From: Bacteroidales bacterium
Lineage (GTDB): Bacteria > Bacteroidota > Bacteroidia > Bacteroidales > Muribaculaceae
Direction: 5' to 3'
Assembly: GCA_015061055.1 (NCBI GenBank)
Contig: SUXH01000001.1
Span: forward strand, 124,001 to 188,000
DNA length: 64,000 nt
Shown here: piece by piece, positions 16,761 to 25,929 of the stretch
Position numbering within the stretch: the first letter of the stretch is position 1
How the letters are laid out: every line of letters begins with the position of its first letter
The notes under the pieces: model-generated
What the model saw: the letters and a program-made list of their open reading frames with translations, nothing else
Database searches by the model: none
What the model was told of the DNA's origin: nothing
Made by a program: the position numbers and the translations under genes

Positions 16761-18380
16761 ATGAATACCTCCGATTTTATATCATCACTATCATCTGTCA
16801 ATATTCAACCTGAATGCTTGACACCGTTGGAGAGCAGCAGTAAAACAAGCTTGTCATATATAGCAAATATAGATGGAAAACTATATTTCATAAAACGACT
16901 TCGTCCTGAATTAATCAAGGAACAGTTGTTTCGTACCATCTTTCAAAAAGAATATGATAAGGGGGCATCTATATGCCACCCTAATATTGTAAAATATGAG
17001 CAAATTTGCAATAATGATGACGATTGCTACATTCTGATGGAAAACATTTGTGGTGAAACATTGGATAAATTCATCGTGACGCACCCCGATTATTTCAAAA
17101 AACGTGCTAATCTTGATAAATTCTTCAATCAACTCCTTTCCGGTCTGAAATGTTTACATGACAACCATATTGTTCATTCCGACTTGAAGCCACAGAACAT
17201 CATGATTACACAAATCAACAATGACGTAAAGATTATTGATTTGGGGTTCTGCTTCACCGATAGTTATTCTGATACTGCCGGAATGACACGAGCCTATGCT
17301 GCTCCGGAGCAAATAAACAACGAAAAATTAGACGAAGTCACCGATATATATGCTGTGGGTAAAATTATTGAATATATAGCCAAAAACACCGATCATAATT
17401 TGCCCAACATATATGCAAAAATAATGATTCGGTGCTTGAAAGAGCTTAAGAATCAAAGATTTCAAGATACAGAAGATATTGTAAAACTCATAAACCGTCG
17501 TAAACACAAAATAAGAAGAACTATAATCACAGTGATTTCGTGTGTGGCTTTATTTATAGCTTTTCGATCAATTATTTATACCGAAAGATTTAATTCTTGG
17601 TGGGACAGTTTTGAAATAATAACCCCAAATGTCGATTATGACATAGAAAGTAATCATATCTATTACCGTATCGTTGATAACGAGCATCGATTATGTGAAG
17701 TAGCAGGTTTTTCGTCAACGCCCAACGCTTATATACAAAATGAGATTAAAATTAATGGTAAAGAATACAAGGTTACTCATATTACCGATGAAGCATTCAG
17801 AGGAAAAGAGTATCTTAAATCGGTGTATATCCCCGAAGGTATCAAAACCATCGGAAAATGTGCATTTATAGGTTGCACCGGACTTTCCACAATAAGTATC
17901 CCAAATTCTGTTACTCATATAGGAGAATGTGCCTTTCATGGTTGTAACAAGGTATATAATTTAAAAATACCCTCATTCATTACAAAAATACCGAATGGAT
18001 TTGTAGCCGGCAGTCAAATAAGAAAAGTTGAGATACCGGAAGGTGTAACAATAATTGGATTAGACGCTTTCGGGAATTGCGGAAAATTGAAAGATGTGAA
18101 ACTCCCCCATTCACTCATAACTCTTGAAAGAGGTGTGTTTTATAATTGTGAGTCTCTTGAAGAAATTACCATTCCTGAGAATATAAAGAATGTAGGTGAT
18201 TACCTGTTCTTTGAGTGTATTAATTTAAAGCACATCTTTAATATGGCTATTGAGCCTCAATCAATACCTCCAATACATAAAAATCCATCACAAATTACAC
18301 TTCACGTACCTGCCGAATCTGTAGAAAAATATCGTAATGCCGACTACTGGAAAGAAATGAACATAGTTCCAATAGAATAA
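16761..18380 (+). CDS. Hanks-type Ser/Thr kinase fused to BspA-like leucine-rich repeats
   Basis: A 539-residue receptor-like protein. Residues about 28-245 are a eukaryotic-like kinase: ATP lysine Lys45 (YFIKRL), Glu64, catalytic loop HSDLKPQN with Asp141 and Asn146 (Ser replaces Arg of HRD), metal-binding Asp160 in a DLG variant of DFG, and AAPEQ at 180-184. No GxGxxG loop is visible at the N-terminus. One membrane helix follows (about 252-273). Residues about 330-520 are LRR_5/BspA-type repeats such as IGKCAFIGCTGLSTISIPNS and IGECAFHGCNKV, expected outside the cytoplasm. It probably senses something in the envelope and phosphorylates cytoplasmic targets; none can be named. The interrupted regulator gene lies 50 bases upstream. 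Confidence 0.88.
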   Translation: MNTSDFISSLSSVNIQPECLTPLESSSKTSLSYIANIDGKLYFIKRLRPELIKEQLFRTIFQKEYDKGASICHPNIVKYEQICNNDDDCYILMENICGETLDKFIVTHPDYFKKRANLDKFFNQLLSGLKCLHDNHIVHSDLKPQNIMITQINNDVKIIDLGFCFTDSYSDTAGMTRAYAAPEQINNEKLDEVTDIYAVGKIIEYIAKNTDHNLPNIYAKIMIRCLKELKNQRFQDTEDIVKLINRRKHKIRRTIITVISCVALFIAFRSIIYTERFNSWWDSFEIITPNVDYDIESNHIYYRIVDNEHRLCEVAGFSSTPNAYIQNEIKINGKEYKVTHITDEAFRGKEYLKSVYIPEGIKTIGKCAFIGCTGLSTISIPNSVTHIGECAFHGCNKVYNLKIPSFITKIPNGFVAGSQIRKVEIPEGVTIIGLDAFGNCGKLKDVKLPHSLITLERGVFYNCESLEEITIPENIKNVGDYLFFECINLKHIFNMAIEPQSIPPIHKNPSQITLHVPAESVEKYRNADYWKEMNIVPIE

Positions 18381-18404
18381 CATTATTCTGTTCTTATTAA
18401 AGCA

Positions 18405-18434
18405 AAAAATGGCACGATTTCTCGTGCCATTTTT
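18405..18434. terminator. Bidirectional terminator between kinase gene and dnaK
   Basis: Perfect 13-base stem (AAAAATGGCACGA, 18405-18417, with 18422-18434) and a TTTC loop. A/T runs on both sides let it serve both converging genes. Confidence 0.85.
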
Positions 18435-18454
18435 ACATATAATCTTTCAATGTA

Positions 18455-20368
18455 TTACTTCACTTCTTCGAAAGGAATGTCGGTTACATCACCTTTGTTT
18501 CCGCCTTGATCTGCTCCCGGAGTTGGACCTTGTTGTTGAAATCCTGCTCCTTGTGCACCTGCTTGTTGTTGAGCATTATACATATCTTGTGAAGCAGCGT
18601 GGAACACACTTTCAAGCTCTGCACTTGCAGCATCAATCGCGGCAATATCTTGCTTGCTATGAGCATCTTTCAATTTAGCAAGAGCATCTTCGATTTGTGC
18701 TTTCTTGTCAGCAGGAAGTTTATCTCCAAGTTCTTTCAAACTCTTTTCAGTTTGGAAAATCATTGAATCGGCTTTATTAATCTTATCAATACGTTCCTTT
18801 TCCTTAGCATCAGCATCAGCATTAGCCGCAGCTTCGTCCTTCATACGTTGGATTTCAGCATCTGTCAAACCGCTTGAAGCCTCAATACGAATGCTTTGTT
18901 CCTTACCTGTTGCTTTATCTTTAGCCGAAACATTCAAAATACCATTTGCATCGATTTCAAATGTAACTTCGATTTGAGGTACTCCACGTGGAGCAGGAGC
19001 AATTCCATCAAGGTGGAAGCGACCAAGAGTCTTATCATCCTTCGCCATTGGGCGTTCACCTTGAAGAACGTGAATTTCTACCGAAGGTTGATTATCAACT
19101 GCTGTAGAGAAAACTTCGCTCTTACGAGTAGGGATTGTTGTATTAGCTTCGATAAGCTTAGTCATCACGTTACCAAGTGTTTCGATACCAACTGACAATG
19201 GAACAACGTCAAGAAGAAGAACATCTTTCACATCTCCACTCAACACACCTCCTTGAATTGCAGCTCCTACGGCTACTACTTCATCAGGATTTACACCCTT
19301 CGATGGAGCTTTACCAAAGATTTGTTGTACCTTTTCTTGAACTGCAGGAATACGAGTTGAACCTCCTACAAGGATTACTTCGTCGATTTCACTTGCGCTC
19401 AAACCGGCATCTTGAAGAGCCTTTTGGCATGGAGCTACTGTAGCTTGTATCAAGCTGTCGCTAAGTTGTTCAAACTTAGCACGTGTAAGAGTGCGAACCA
19501 AGTGCTTTGGTATACCATTTACCGGCATAATATAAGGCAAGTTGATTTCGCTTGAAGTTGTGCTTGACAATTCAATCTTAGCCTTTTCTGCAGCTTCTTT
19601 CAAGCGTTGCAATGCCATAGGATCTTGACGCAAATCAACTCCCTCATCTTTCTTGAATTCTTCAGCAAGCCAGTCGATAATCACGTGGTCAAAGTCATCA
19701 CCACCAAGGTGAGTGTCACCATTGGTTGACTTCACTTCAAACACACCGTCACCAAGTTCAAGAATTGAGATATCGAATGTACCACCGCCAAGGTCGAATA
19801 CTGCAATTTTCTTATCGCTTTGAGATTTATCAAGACCATAAGCAAGAGCAGCTGCAGTAGGTTCATTCACGATACGCTTAACTGTCAAACCTGCAATTTC
19901 GCCAGCTTCCTTAGTTGCTTGACGTTGTGAATCATTAAAGTAAGCAGGTACTGTGATAACTGCTTCTGTTACAGTTTGTCCAAGATAGTCTTCTGCAGTC
20001 TTTTTCATCTTTTGAAGGACCATAGCAGAGATTTCTTGTGGTGTATATTCACGACCATCGATTTCTACACGAGGCTGGTTGTTTGCAGATCGAACCACCT
20101 TGTATGGTACACGTTCTGTTTCTTTAGCAATTTGATCATAAGTCTCGCCCATAAATCTCTTAATAGAGAAAATTGTACGGGTTGGGTTAGTGATTGCTTG
20201 ACGCTTTGCAGGATCACCCACTTTACGTTCACCACCATCAACAAATGCTACAATTGAAGGAGTTGTATTACGACCTTCACTGTTTGGAATTACGATAGGT
20301 TCGTTTCCTTCGAGTACAGCAACACAAGAGTTTGTTGTACCTAAGTCAATTCCGATAATTTTTCCCAT
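18455..20368 (-). CDS. dnaK: Chaperone DnaK (Hsp70)
   Basis: A 637-residue Hsp70, the ATP-driven chaperone for unfolded proteins. Signatures are [13 protein letters not shown] at the start, [28 protein letters not shown] and the linker [18 protein letters not shown]. The Gln/Gly-rich tail ends in TDIPFEEVK, like the EEVD-type end of cytosolic Hsp70s. Length is normal. Neither grpE nor dnaJ is adjacent. No exact TAnnTTTG box is found in the 315 bases upstream, which instead hold a symmetric TTTGGCA palindrome. Confidence 0.98.
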   Translation of the reverse strand: MGKIIGIDLGTTNSCVAVLEGNEPIVIPNSEGRNTTPSIVAFVDGGERKVGDPAKRQAITNPTRTIFSIKRFMGETYDQIAKETERVPYKVVRSANNQPRVEIDGREYTPQEISAMVLQKMKKTAEDYLGQTVTEAVITVPAYFNDSQRQATKEAGEIAGLTVKRIVNEPTAAALAYGLDKSQSDKKIAVFDLGGGTFDISILELGDGVFEVKSTNGDTHLGGDDFDHVIIDWLAEEFKKDEGVDLRQDPMALQRLKEAAEKAKIELSSTTSSEINLPYIMPVNGIPKHLVRTLTRAKFEQLSDSLIQATVAPCQKALQDAGLSASEIDEVILVGGSTRIPAVQEKVQQIFGKAPSKGVNPDEVVAVGAAIQGGVLSGDVKDVLLLDVVPLSVGIETLGNVMTKLIEANTTIPTRKSEVFSTAVDNQPSVEIHVLQGERPMAKDDKTLGRFHLDGIAPAPRGVPQIEVTFEIDANGILNVSAKDKATGKEQSIRIEASSGLTDAEIQRMKDEAAANADADAKEKERIDKINKADSMIFQTEKSLKELGDKLPADKKAQIEDALAKLKDAHSKQDIAAIDAASAELESVFHAASQDMYNAQQQAGAQGAGFQQQGPTPGADQGGNKGDVTDIPFEEVK

Positions 20369-20515
20369 AGTTCTAAAATATTTGTTTTGTTTATATTCAG
20401 TTTAAATTTTGAGTTGTTATATCCACTCGACACTAAGAAAAACAAATGTTATGCCAAAAAGTTTCTATGACAATCAATGACATTACAATGCTTTTTATAG
20501 AAAAATTACTGACTA

Positions 20516-20536
20516 TTTGGCAGAACTATTGCCAAA
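20516..20536. promoter_or_regulatory. Symmetric palindrome with sigma-54-like -24/-12 spacing
   Basis: TTTGGCA, 7 bases, TGCCAAA. On both strands it reads GG, 10 bases, GC, which is the invariant core of the sigma-54 consensus TGGCAC-N5-TTGC. It lies in the divergent dnaK-mce gap 20369-20683, 148 bases from dnaK and 148 from mce. It could equally be a repressor operator. The rest of this gap holds the mce promoter and no gene. Confidence 0.35.
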
Positions 20537-20613
20537 ACAGCATAAACACTATTAATTAATGTATCTTTTTATTTTTTCCTTCAATTTTAATAGTTCATTT
20601 TCATAAAATTCAC

Positions 20614-20621
20614 TATTTTTG
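20614..20621 (+). promoter_or_regulatory. -7 box for the mce-mmd cluster
   Basis: TATTTTTG matches TAnnTTTG exactly, 63 bases before the mce start. The -33 region is poor. Confidence 0.5.
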
Positions 20622-20683
20622 CATTATAAATTTCTATTAAAATAACAACTAACTAAAACAATTAATTTTTATATCTATTAATT

Positions 20684-21103
20684 ATGAATATTTCTCACAT
20701 TGAACACGTAGGTATAGCTGTAACAAGCCTTGAGCAAGCTATCCCTTTCTACGAAAACATTCTCGGTACAAAGTGTTTCGCAATCGAAGAAGTGGCTGAT
20801 CAAAAAGTTAAAACAGCTTTCTTTAAGATTGGTCAAACTAAGATTGAACTTCTTGAAGCTACTGCTCCTGAAAGTGCTATCGCTAAGTTTATTGAAAAGA
20901 ACGGTGGTCGTGGTGGTATCCAACACATCGCTTTCGCTGTTGAAGATGGTGTTGCTAACGCACTTGCTGAAGCTGAAGAAAAGGGCTGCGCTCTTATCGA
21001 CAAAGCTCCTCGCAAAGGTGCAGAAGGTCTTAACATCGCATTCCTTCACCCTAAATCAACTTGTGGCACTCTAATTGAATTGTGTGAAGATCCTAATAAA
21101 TAA
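20684..21103 (+). CDS. mce: Methylmalonyl-CoA epimerase
   Basis: A 139-residue vicinal-oxygen-chelate protein that interconverts (R)- and (S)-methylmalonyl-CoA. The two beta-alpha-beta modules are visible: [20 protein letters not shown] at the N-terminus with the metal-binding His, and [15 protein letters not shown] plus the C-terminal [10 protein letters not shown] with the metal Glu. It opens the cluster mce-mmdA-gamma-biotin carrier-mmdB (20 bases to mmdA) and supplies the stereoisomer the decarboxylase uses in the succinate-to-propionate pathway. Confidence 0.95.
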   Translation: MNISHIEHVGIAVTSLEQAIPFYENILGTKCFAIEEVADQKVKTAFFKIGQTKIELLEATAPESAIAKFIEKNGGRGGIQHIAFAVEDGVANALAEAEEKGCALIDKAPRKGAEGLNIAFLHPKSTCGTLIELCEDPNK

Positions 21104-21123
21104 TTAATATATCATTAACTAAA

Positions 21124-22737
21124 ATGGCAAACCAACTTGAAAAAGTAAAAGAACTGATTGCGTTGCGCGAAGAAGCACGCATCGGTGGTGGAGAAAAAGC
21201 TATTCAAAAGCAACACGAGAGAGGTAAATACACTGCTCGTGAAAGAATTGCTCAACTTCTTGATGAAGGCAGTTTCGAGGAACTTGATATGTTTGTTCGT
21301 CACAGATGTACAAACTTCGGACTTGAGAAGAAATCTTATCTAGGAGACGGCGTTGTAACCGGTTATGGTACAATCGAAGGTCGTCTTGTTTATGTATTTG
21401 CACAAGATTTTACAGTATTCGGTGGAGCATTATCTGAAACTCTTGCTTTAAAGATCTGTAAGATTATGGATATGGCTATGAAGAATGGAGCTCCTGTTAT
21501 CGGTCTTAACGATTCAGGTGGTGCTCGTATCCAAGAAGGTATCAACGCTCTTGCCGGTTACGCTGAAATTTTCCAACGTAACATTATGGCATCCGGTGTT
21601 ATCCCTCAAATCTCAGCTATTCTTGGTCCATGTGCCGGTGGTGCAGTATACTCTCCTGCCCTAACCGACTTCACAATTATGGCTAAGGGAATTTCTTATA
21701 TGTTCTTGACAGGTCCTAAGGTTGTAAAGACTGTAACAGGAGAAGATGTTACTCAAGAAGAACTTGGTGGTGCTGACGTACACGCAGCAAAATCCGGTGT
21801 TGCACACTTTGCTGCCGAAGATGGTGAAGAAGCTATCCGCATCATTCGCAAACTTATGGGATATATCCCACAAAACAATTTGGAAGAAGCACCATTGGTA
21901 GAATGCAACGACCCTATCGACCGTCTTGAAGACAGTTTGAACGAAATTATCCCAGAATCAGCTAACAAAGCTTACGATATGTACGAAGTTATTGGCGCTA
22001 TTGTGGATAATGGTGAATTCCTTGAAGTTTCAGCCAACTATGCTCGTAACATCATTGTAGGTTTTGCTCGTTTCAACGGTCAATCAGTTGGTATTGTAGC
22101 TAACCAACCTAAGGTTCTTGCCGGTGTTCTTGACTGCAATGCTTCTCGTAAAGCTGCTCGTTTCGTTCGTTTTTGCGACGCATTCAATATCCCATTGGTA
22201 ACTCTTGTTGATGTTCCTGGATTCCTTCCTGGTACAGGTCAAGAATATAATGCGGTTATCCTACATGGTGCTAAACTACTTTACGCTTATGGCGAAGCTA
22301 CTGTACCTAAGGTTACTGTTACACTACGAAAGAGCTATGGTGGTAGTCACATCGTTATGAGTTGCAAGCAACTTCGTGGTGATATGAACTATGCATGGCC
22401 TACTGCAGAAATTGCAGTTATGGGTGCATCTGGAGCTGCTGAAGTTCTTTATGCTAAGGAAGCTAAAGATGCTAAAACTGCTGCTAAGGCGGCTAAAGAT
22501 GCAGGCGACGACGCTAAGGCTGCTCAAATTATGGACGACTTCAAGAAGTTCATTAAAGATAAGGAAGACGAATATAACAAACTATTCTGTAATCCTTACA
22601 ATGCAGCTCGCTATGGTTACATCGATGATGTTATCGAACCACGTAACACTCGCTTCCGCGTAATTCGTGCACTTCAACAATTACAAACCAAGAAGGTTGT
22701 TAACCCGGCTAAGAAACACGGTAATATTCCTTTGTAA
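21124..22737 (+). CDS. mmdA: Methylmalonyl-CoA decarboxylase, carboxyltransferase (alpha) subunit
   Basis: A 537-residue acyl-CoA carboxyltransferase. It moves the carboxyl group of methylmalonyl-CoA to biotin on the carrier subunit. Both crotonase-like halves are present: [20 protein letters not shown] with [13 protein letters not shown], and [19 protein letters not shown] with [15 protein letters not shown]. The end HGNIPL is typical. An Ala/Lys/Asp-rich stretch (about residues 446-480) between [10 protein letters not shown] and [13 protein letters not shown] makes it somewhat longer than I recall for relatives (about 510-520). Could also serve as propionyl-CoA carboxylase beta; the linked mmdB argues for the sodium pump. 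Confidence 0.93.
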   Translation: MANQLEKVKELIALREEARIGGGEKAIQKQHERGKYTARERIAQLLDEGSFEELDMFVRHRCTNFGLEKKSYLGDGVVTGYGTIEGRLVYVFAQDFTVFGGALSETLALKICKIMDMAMKNGAPVIGLNDSGGARIQEGINALAGYAEIFQRNIMASGVIPQISAILGPCAGGAVYSPALTDFTIMAKGISYMFLTGPKVVKTVTGEDVTQEELGGADVHAAKSGVAHFAAEDGEEAIRIIRKLMGYIPQNNLEEAPLVECNDPIDRLEDSLNEIIPESANKAYDMYEVIGAIVDNGEFLEVSANYARNIIVGFARFNGQSVGIVANQPKVLAGVLDCNASRKAARFVRFCDAFNIPLVTLVDVPGFLPGTGQEYNAVILHGAKLLYAYGEATVPKVTVTLRKSYGGSHIVMSCKQLRGDMNYAWPTAEIAVMGASGAAEVLYAKEAKDAKTAAKAAKDAGDDAKAAQIMDDFKKFIKDKEDEYNKLFCNPYNAARYGYIDDVIEPRNTRFRVIRALQQLQTKKVVNPAKKHGNIPL

Positions 22738-22748
22738 TTCTATAAGCA

Positions 22749-23711
22749 ATGAACAAGAAAGGTTTATTTTTATTAATATTTGTTTGTCTTCTTTCATTCT
22801 CTTCTTATGCTCAACACAAAGGTTTGCGCATCACTGAAGTAATGGTTGAAAACCAAACAAACATAACTGACGAATACGGAAATCGCCACGCATGGATTGA
22901 ATTGTACAATACAACTCGCAAATCAATGCAGATTTCTACTGTATTCATCACTAATGAGCGTGTGCCAGAGGGTCAAACCCCTGACAAGACTAAAATGTAT
23001 GTAATTCCTCTAAACGACAAGAATACTAAGATTGAACACCTTCAACAAGCTGTATTCTTTGCCGATGGAGACCCTTGGAAAGGTACATTCCATGCAAGTT
23101 TTGAATTAGTACCCGGTCAAGAGAATTACATTGCAATTTACGATGCTGATGGATTGACAAAACTTGATGAGGTTGTTGTTCCTGCTAATCTTCCTGCCGA
23201 CCATTCTTTTGCAAGAACAGTTGAAATTGAAGATTGGAATAAAATTGAAAGCAACGAATTTAATCCTGCTGAATGGGAATTCCGTAATGGCAAAGAAAAG
23301 GATAGTGCAATTACACCTGGCATAAACAATCAAGTTATCGAACTTAATGACAAAATCGAGAAGTTCCAAAAACTTGATGGTAATGGTGTAATGCTTACAA
23401 TTATGGCTATGCTTATCGTATTCTCTGCCCTACTTCTTCTAAGCATTTGCTTCTATGCATTTGGTAAGATCAATGCAAGCATTGCTCGTAAGAATAAGGC
23501 TATCTCGCAAGGTAAGACAGAAGAAGATGATCACAGCGAAGTTGAAGTTGATAGTAGCGAAGCTATTGCAGCTATTTCTATGGCACTATATCAACATCTC
23601 AATGCTCACGATTACGAAGACACAGTACTCACTATCAATAAGGTGAAACGTGCATACTCTCCTTGGAGCTCTAAGATTTATTCTCTACGTGAACTACCTA
23701 ACAAACATTAA
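22749..23711 (+). CDS. OadG-type gamma subunit with N-terminal lamin-tail-like domain
   Basis: A 320-residue membrane protein. A signal peptide (1-21, ending SSYA) is followed by an extracytoplasmic domain (about 25-165) resembling a lamin-tail domain (ITEVMVENQTNITDEYGNRH, AWIELYNTT). One membrane helix (about 215-238, LTIMAMLIVFSALLLLSICF) then leads to a charged cytoplasmic tail with VDSSEAIAAISMALYQHLNA. The helix plus tail is the OadG-like gamma subunit that holds the decarboxylase together; SSEAIAAIS is typical of OadG relatives. The lamin-tail fusion is found in other Bacteroidetes as far as I recall. It lies 11 bases after mmdA. Confidence 0.85.
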   Translation: MNKKGLFLLIFVCLLSFSSYAQHKGLRITEVMVENQTNITDEYGNRHAWIELYNTTRKSMQISTVFITNERVPEGQTPDKTKMYVIPLNDKNTKIEHLQQAVFFADGDPWKGTFHASFELVPGQENYIAIYDADGLTKLDEVVVPANLPADHSFARTVEIEDWNKIESNEFNPAEWEFRNGKEKDSAITPGINNQVIELNDKIEKFQKLDGNGVMLTIMAMLIVFSALLLLSICFYAFGKINASIARKNKAISQGKTEEDDHSEVEVDSSEAIAAISMALYQHLNAHDYEDTVLTINKVKRAYSPWSSKIYSLRELPNKH

Positions 23712-23733
23712 TCTATTAAACGCTAAAAATTAA

Positions 23734-24168
23734 ATGAAAGATTATAAGTATAAAATCAATGGAAACGACTACAAAGTTTCTATTGGAGACATTGAAAACA
23801 ACATTGCTCATGTAGAAGTCAATGGAGTTCCATTTAATGTTGAAATTCAGGAAACAAAGGCTGCACCTGTAACAGTTAAGACTGTAAAACCTGCTGCTGC
23901 ACCTCGCACTGAAAGTGGAGCTAAGGTTATCAACAAACCAACTGTTTCAACAGGACAAAGTGCGGTTAAATCTCCACTCCCTGGGGTAATCATCGACATT
24001 AAGGTAAAAGTTGGTGACACAGTAACTCCTTCAACTGTAGTTGCTATACTTGAAGCAATGAAGATGGAAAATAATATCAATGCTGGAAAAGACGGTGTTG
24101 TAAAAGCTATTAACGTTAATAAGGGTGATTCAGTCCTTGAAGGTACTGACATTCTTGTAATCGAATAA
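23734..24168 (+). CDS. mmdC: Biotin carrier subunit of the decarboxylase
   Basis: A 144-residue biotinyl protein. The N-terminal about 45 residues (YKYKINGNDYKVSIGDIENN) form the binding region, followed by an Ala/Pro/Val-rich flexible linker (about 41-80). The C-terminal biotinyl domain has the EAMKMENN motif with the biotin-attachment Lys110. It shuttles the carboxyl group from MmdA to the membrane subunit MmdB, which lies 5 bases downstream. Confidence 0.95.
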   Translation: MKDYKYKINGNDYKVSIGDIENNIAHVEVNGVPFNVEIQETKAAPVTVKTVKPAAAPRTESGAKVINKPTVSTGQSAVKSPLPGVIIDIKVKVGDTVTPSTVVAILEAMKMENNINAGKDGVVKAINVNKGDSVLEGTDILVIE

Positions 24169-24173
24169 TAATT

Positions 24174-25328
24174 ATGAACGAATTATTGTCTTTCTTCGGT
24201 GAAAATTTCCAACAATTTTGGGAATTCACCGGATTCTACAACGTAACAATTCCTCACCTAATAATGATAGTTGTAGGTTTATTTTTCATTTATCTTGCGA
24301 TAAAGCATGAATTTGAACCAATGCTACTTGTTCCTATTGGGTTTGGTATCCTTGTTGGTAATATTCCTTTCCAACTTGGTAATGAGATTGGTATTTATGA
24401 AGAAGGTTCTGTACTTAACATCCTTTACAATGGAGTTAGTGCAGGTTGGTATCCTCCGCTAATCTTCTTAGGCATTGGTGCTATGACAGACTTCTCAGCT
24501 CTTCTTGCTAATCCTAAGTTGATGCTTGTAGGTGCATCAGCACAATTCGGTATCTTTGGTGCTTACATGGTTGCCTTGGCTCTAGGTTTTGCCCCTGACC
24601 AAGCTGCCGGTATTGCAATCATTGGTGGTGCCGATGGTCCTACTGCAATCTTCCTTTCTTCTAAACTTGCTCCTAATATGATGGGTGCTATTGCGGTTTC
24701 AGCTTATTCATATATGGCACTTGTTCCGCTTATCCAACCACCTATTATGAAGTTGTTTACTACTAAGAAGGAACGTCTTATCAAGATGAAGCCGGCTCGT
24801 ACAGTATCTCAAACTGAAAAGATTATTTTCCCAATCTTCGGTTTGCTTCTTACTTGTTTCTTCGTACCATCAGCAATTCCATTGTTAGGTATGCTATTCT
24901 TCGGTAACTTACTTCGCGAAAGTGGTGTTACAACTCGTCTTGCTAAGACTGCAAGTAATGCTCTTACCGACATCGTAACAATGCTTCTTGGTTTGACAGT
25001 AGGTGCATCTACTCAAGCATCAGAATTCTTGACACTTGACACTATCAAAATCTTTGCTCTTGGAGCTATGGCATTCATCATAGCATCGTCATCAGGTGTA
25101 CTATTTGTTAAGTTCTTCAACTTATTCCTTCCGGAAGGCAAGAAGATCAACCCGCTTATCGGTAACGCAGGCGTATCGGCAGTACCTATGGCTGCTCGTA
25201 TTTCTAACGATCAAGGATTGAAGTATGATCCATCAAACTACCTTTTGATGCACGCTATGGGTCCAAACGTAGCAGGTGTTATCGGTTCTGCTGTTGCCGC
25301 TGGTGTACTACTTGGATTCTTAGGATAA
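24174..25328 (+). CDS. mmdB: Methylmalonyl-CoA decarboxylase beta subunit, sodium pump
   Basis: A 384-residue multi-pass inner-membrane protein that decarboxylates carboxybiotin and exports Na+. Family motifs include PPLIFLGIGAMTDFSALLAN, GIAIIGGADGPTAIFLSSKL and NPLIGNAGVSAVPMAARISN, all conserved in OadB/MmdB/GcdB. It closes the cluster; together with mce, mmdA, the gamma subunit and the biotin carrier it makes a complete energy-conserving module for propionate formation. A strong hairpin follows. Confidence 0.96.
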   Translation: MNELLSFFGENFQQFWEFTGFYNVTIPHLIMIVVGLFFIYLAIKHEFEPMLLVPIGFGILVGNIPFQLGNEIGIYEEGSVLNILYNGVSAGWYPPLIFLGIGAMTDFSALLANPKLMLVGASAQFGIFGAYMVALALGFAPDQAAGIAIIGGADGPTAIFLSSKLAPNMMGAIAVSAYSYMALVPLIQPPIMKLFTTKKERLIKMKPARTVSQTEKIIFPIFGLLLTCFFVPSAIPLLGMLFFGNLLRESGVTTRLAKTASNALTDIVTMLLGLTVGASTQASEFLTLDTIKIFALGAMAFIIASSSGVLFVKFFNLFLPEGKKINPLIGNAGVSAVPMAARISNDQGLKYDPSNYLLMHAMGPNVAGVIGSAVAAGVLLGFLG

Positions 25329-25350
25329 CAATTTCTATCTCATATTTAAG

Positions 25351-25384
25351 AAATAAGATTGGCCTTATGGTCAATCTTATTTCT
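25351..25384 (+). terminator. Terminator of the mmd cluster
   Basis: Arms 25351-25365 and 25370-25384 pair over 15 bases with one G-T pair and a TTAT loop, followed by TTTTC. It lies 22 bases after mmdB. Confidence 0.85.
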
Positions 25385-25499
25385 TTTCAATTGAACAATT
25401 AATTAAAAATATTGTTACATATATTAAAATAACATACAGAATGGTATTACATCGTTTCATATTATATATTATATAAAACAATAAATATATTACTTTGTT

Positions 25500-25838
25500 A
25501 TGATTAAGCACGAACATATAAAGAATCTGTACAATAAGCACAAAATTGAATTAAAAACAGAACTTGATTTGAAAGTATTGAGCAAAGACTCTCTAAAGCA
25601 TCATTCGATAGAGTTTAACAATGAATTTATCACAATTAAATCCTTAGAAAAAGAGAGCCCTTTTAATGAAATTCCACTAAAGAACGTTGCAGGAGTGGAA
25701 GAATTACCAAATCATATAGCAATAGTTTTAAGAAACAGCATCTTATTCCTTAGCAAACAAAATAATGACATACACGTCCACATTAATATAGAAAAGCCAA
25801 CATTATGGGAACGAATCAAATACCTCTTCAATCAATAA
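25500..25838 (+). CDS. Hypothetical 112-residue protein
   Basis: I do not recognise this protein. It is soluble and charged, starts MIKHEHIKNLYNKHKI and ends KPTLWERIKYLFNQ. The middle has alternating strand-like segments (HSIEFNNEFITIKSLEK, HIAIVLRNSILFLSK), which suggests a small beta-rich fold. The only Met is the first. The upstream sequence has TTACTTTG at 25490-25497, one base off the -7 consensus and only 2 bases from the ATG, so the mRNA would be leaderless or the true promoter lies further up. It is convergent with the pRiA4b-like gene. Confidence 0.55.
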   Translation: MIKHEHIKNLYNKHKIELKTELDLKVLSKDSLKHHSIEFNNEFITIKSLEKESPFNEIPLKNVAGVEELPNHIAIVLRNSILFLSKQNNDIHVHINIEKPTLWERIKYLFNQ

Positions 25839-25868
25839 AAACATCGAAACAATTGTTATATATAAAAA

Positions 25869-25896
25869 AGTAGGAACATAAAATTATGCTCCTACT
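25869..25896. terminator. Bidirectional terminator
   Basis: Arms 25869-25879 and 25886-25896 (AGTAGGAACAT against ATGCTCCTACT) pair over 11 bases with one wobble. It separates the converging hypothetical and pRiA4b-like genes. Confidence 0.75.
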
Positions 25897-25929
25897 CTTG
25901 TATTCTATAGACTAGTTGTTAATTCTTAT

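Noticed and set aside
20516-20536. The dnaK-mce palindrome considered as a terminator
   Set aside because: No gene ends near it; both flanking genes start away from it and no T-run follows.
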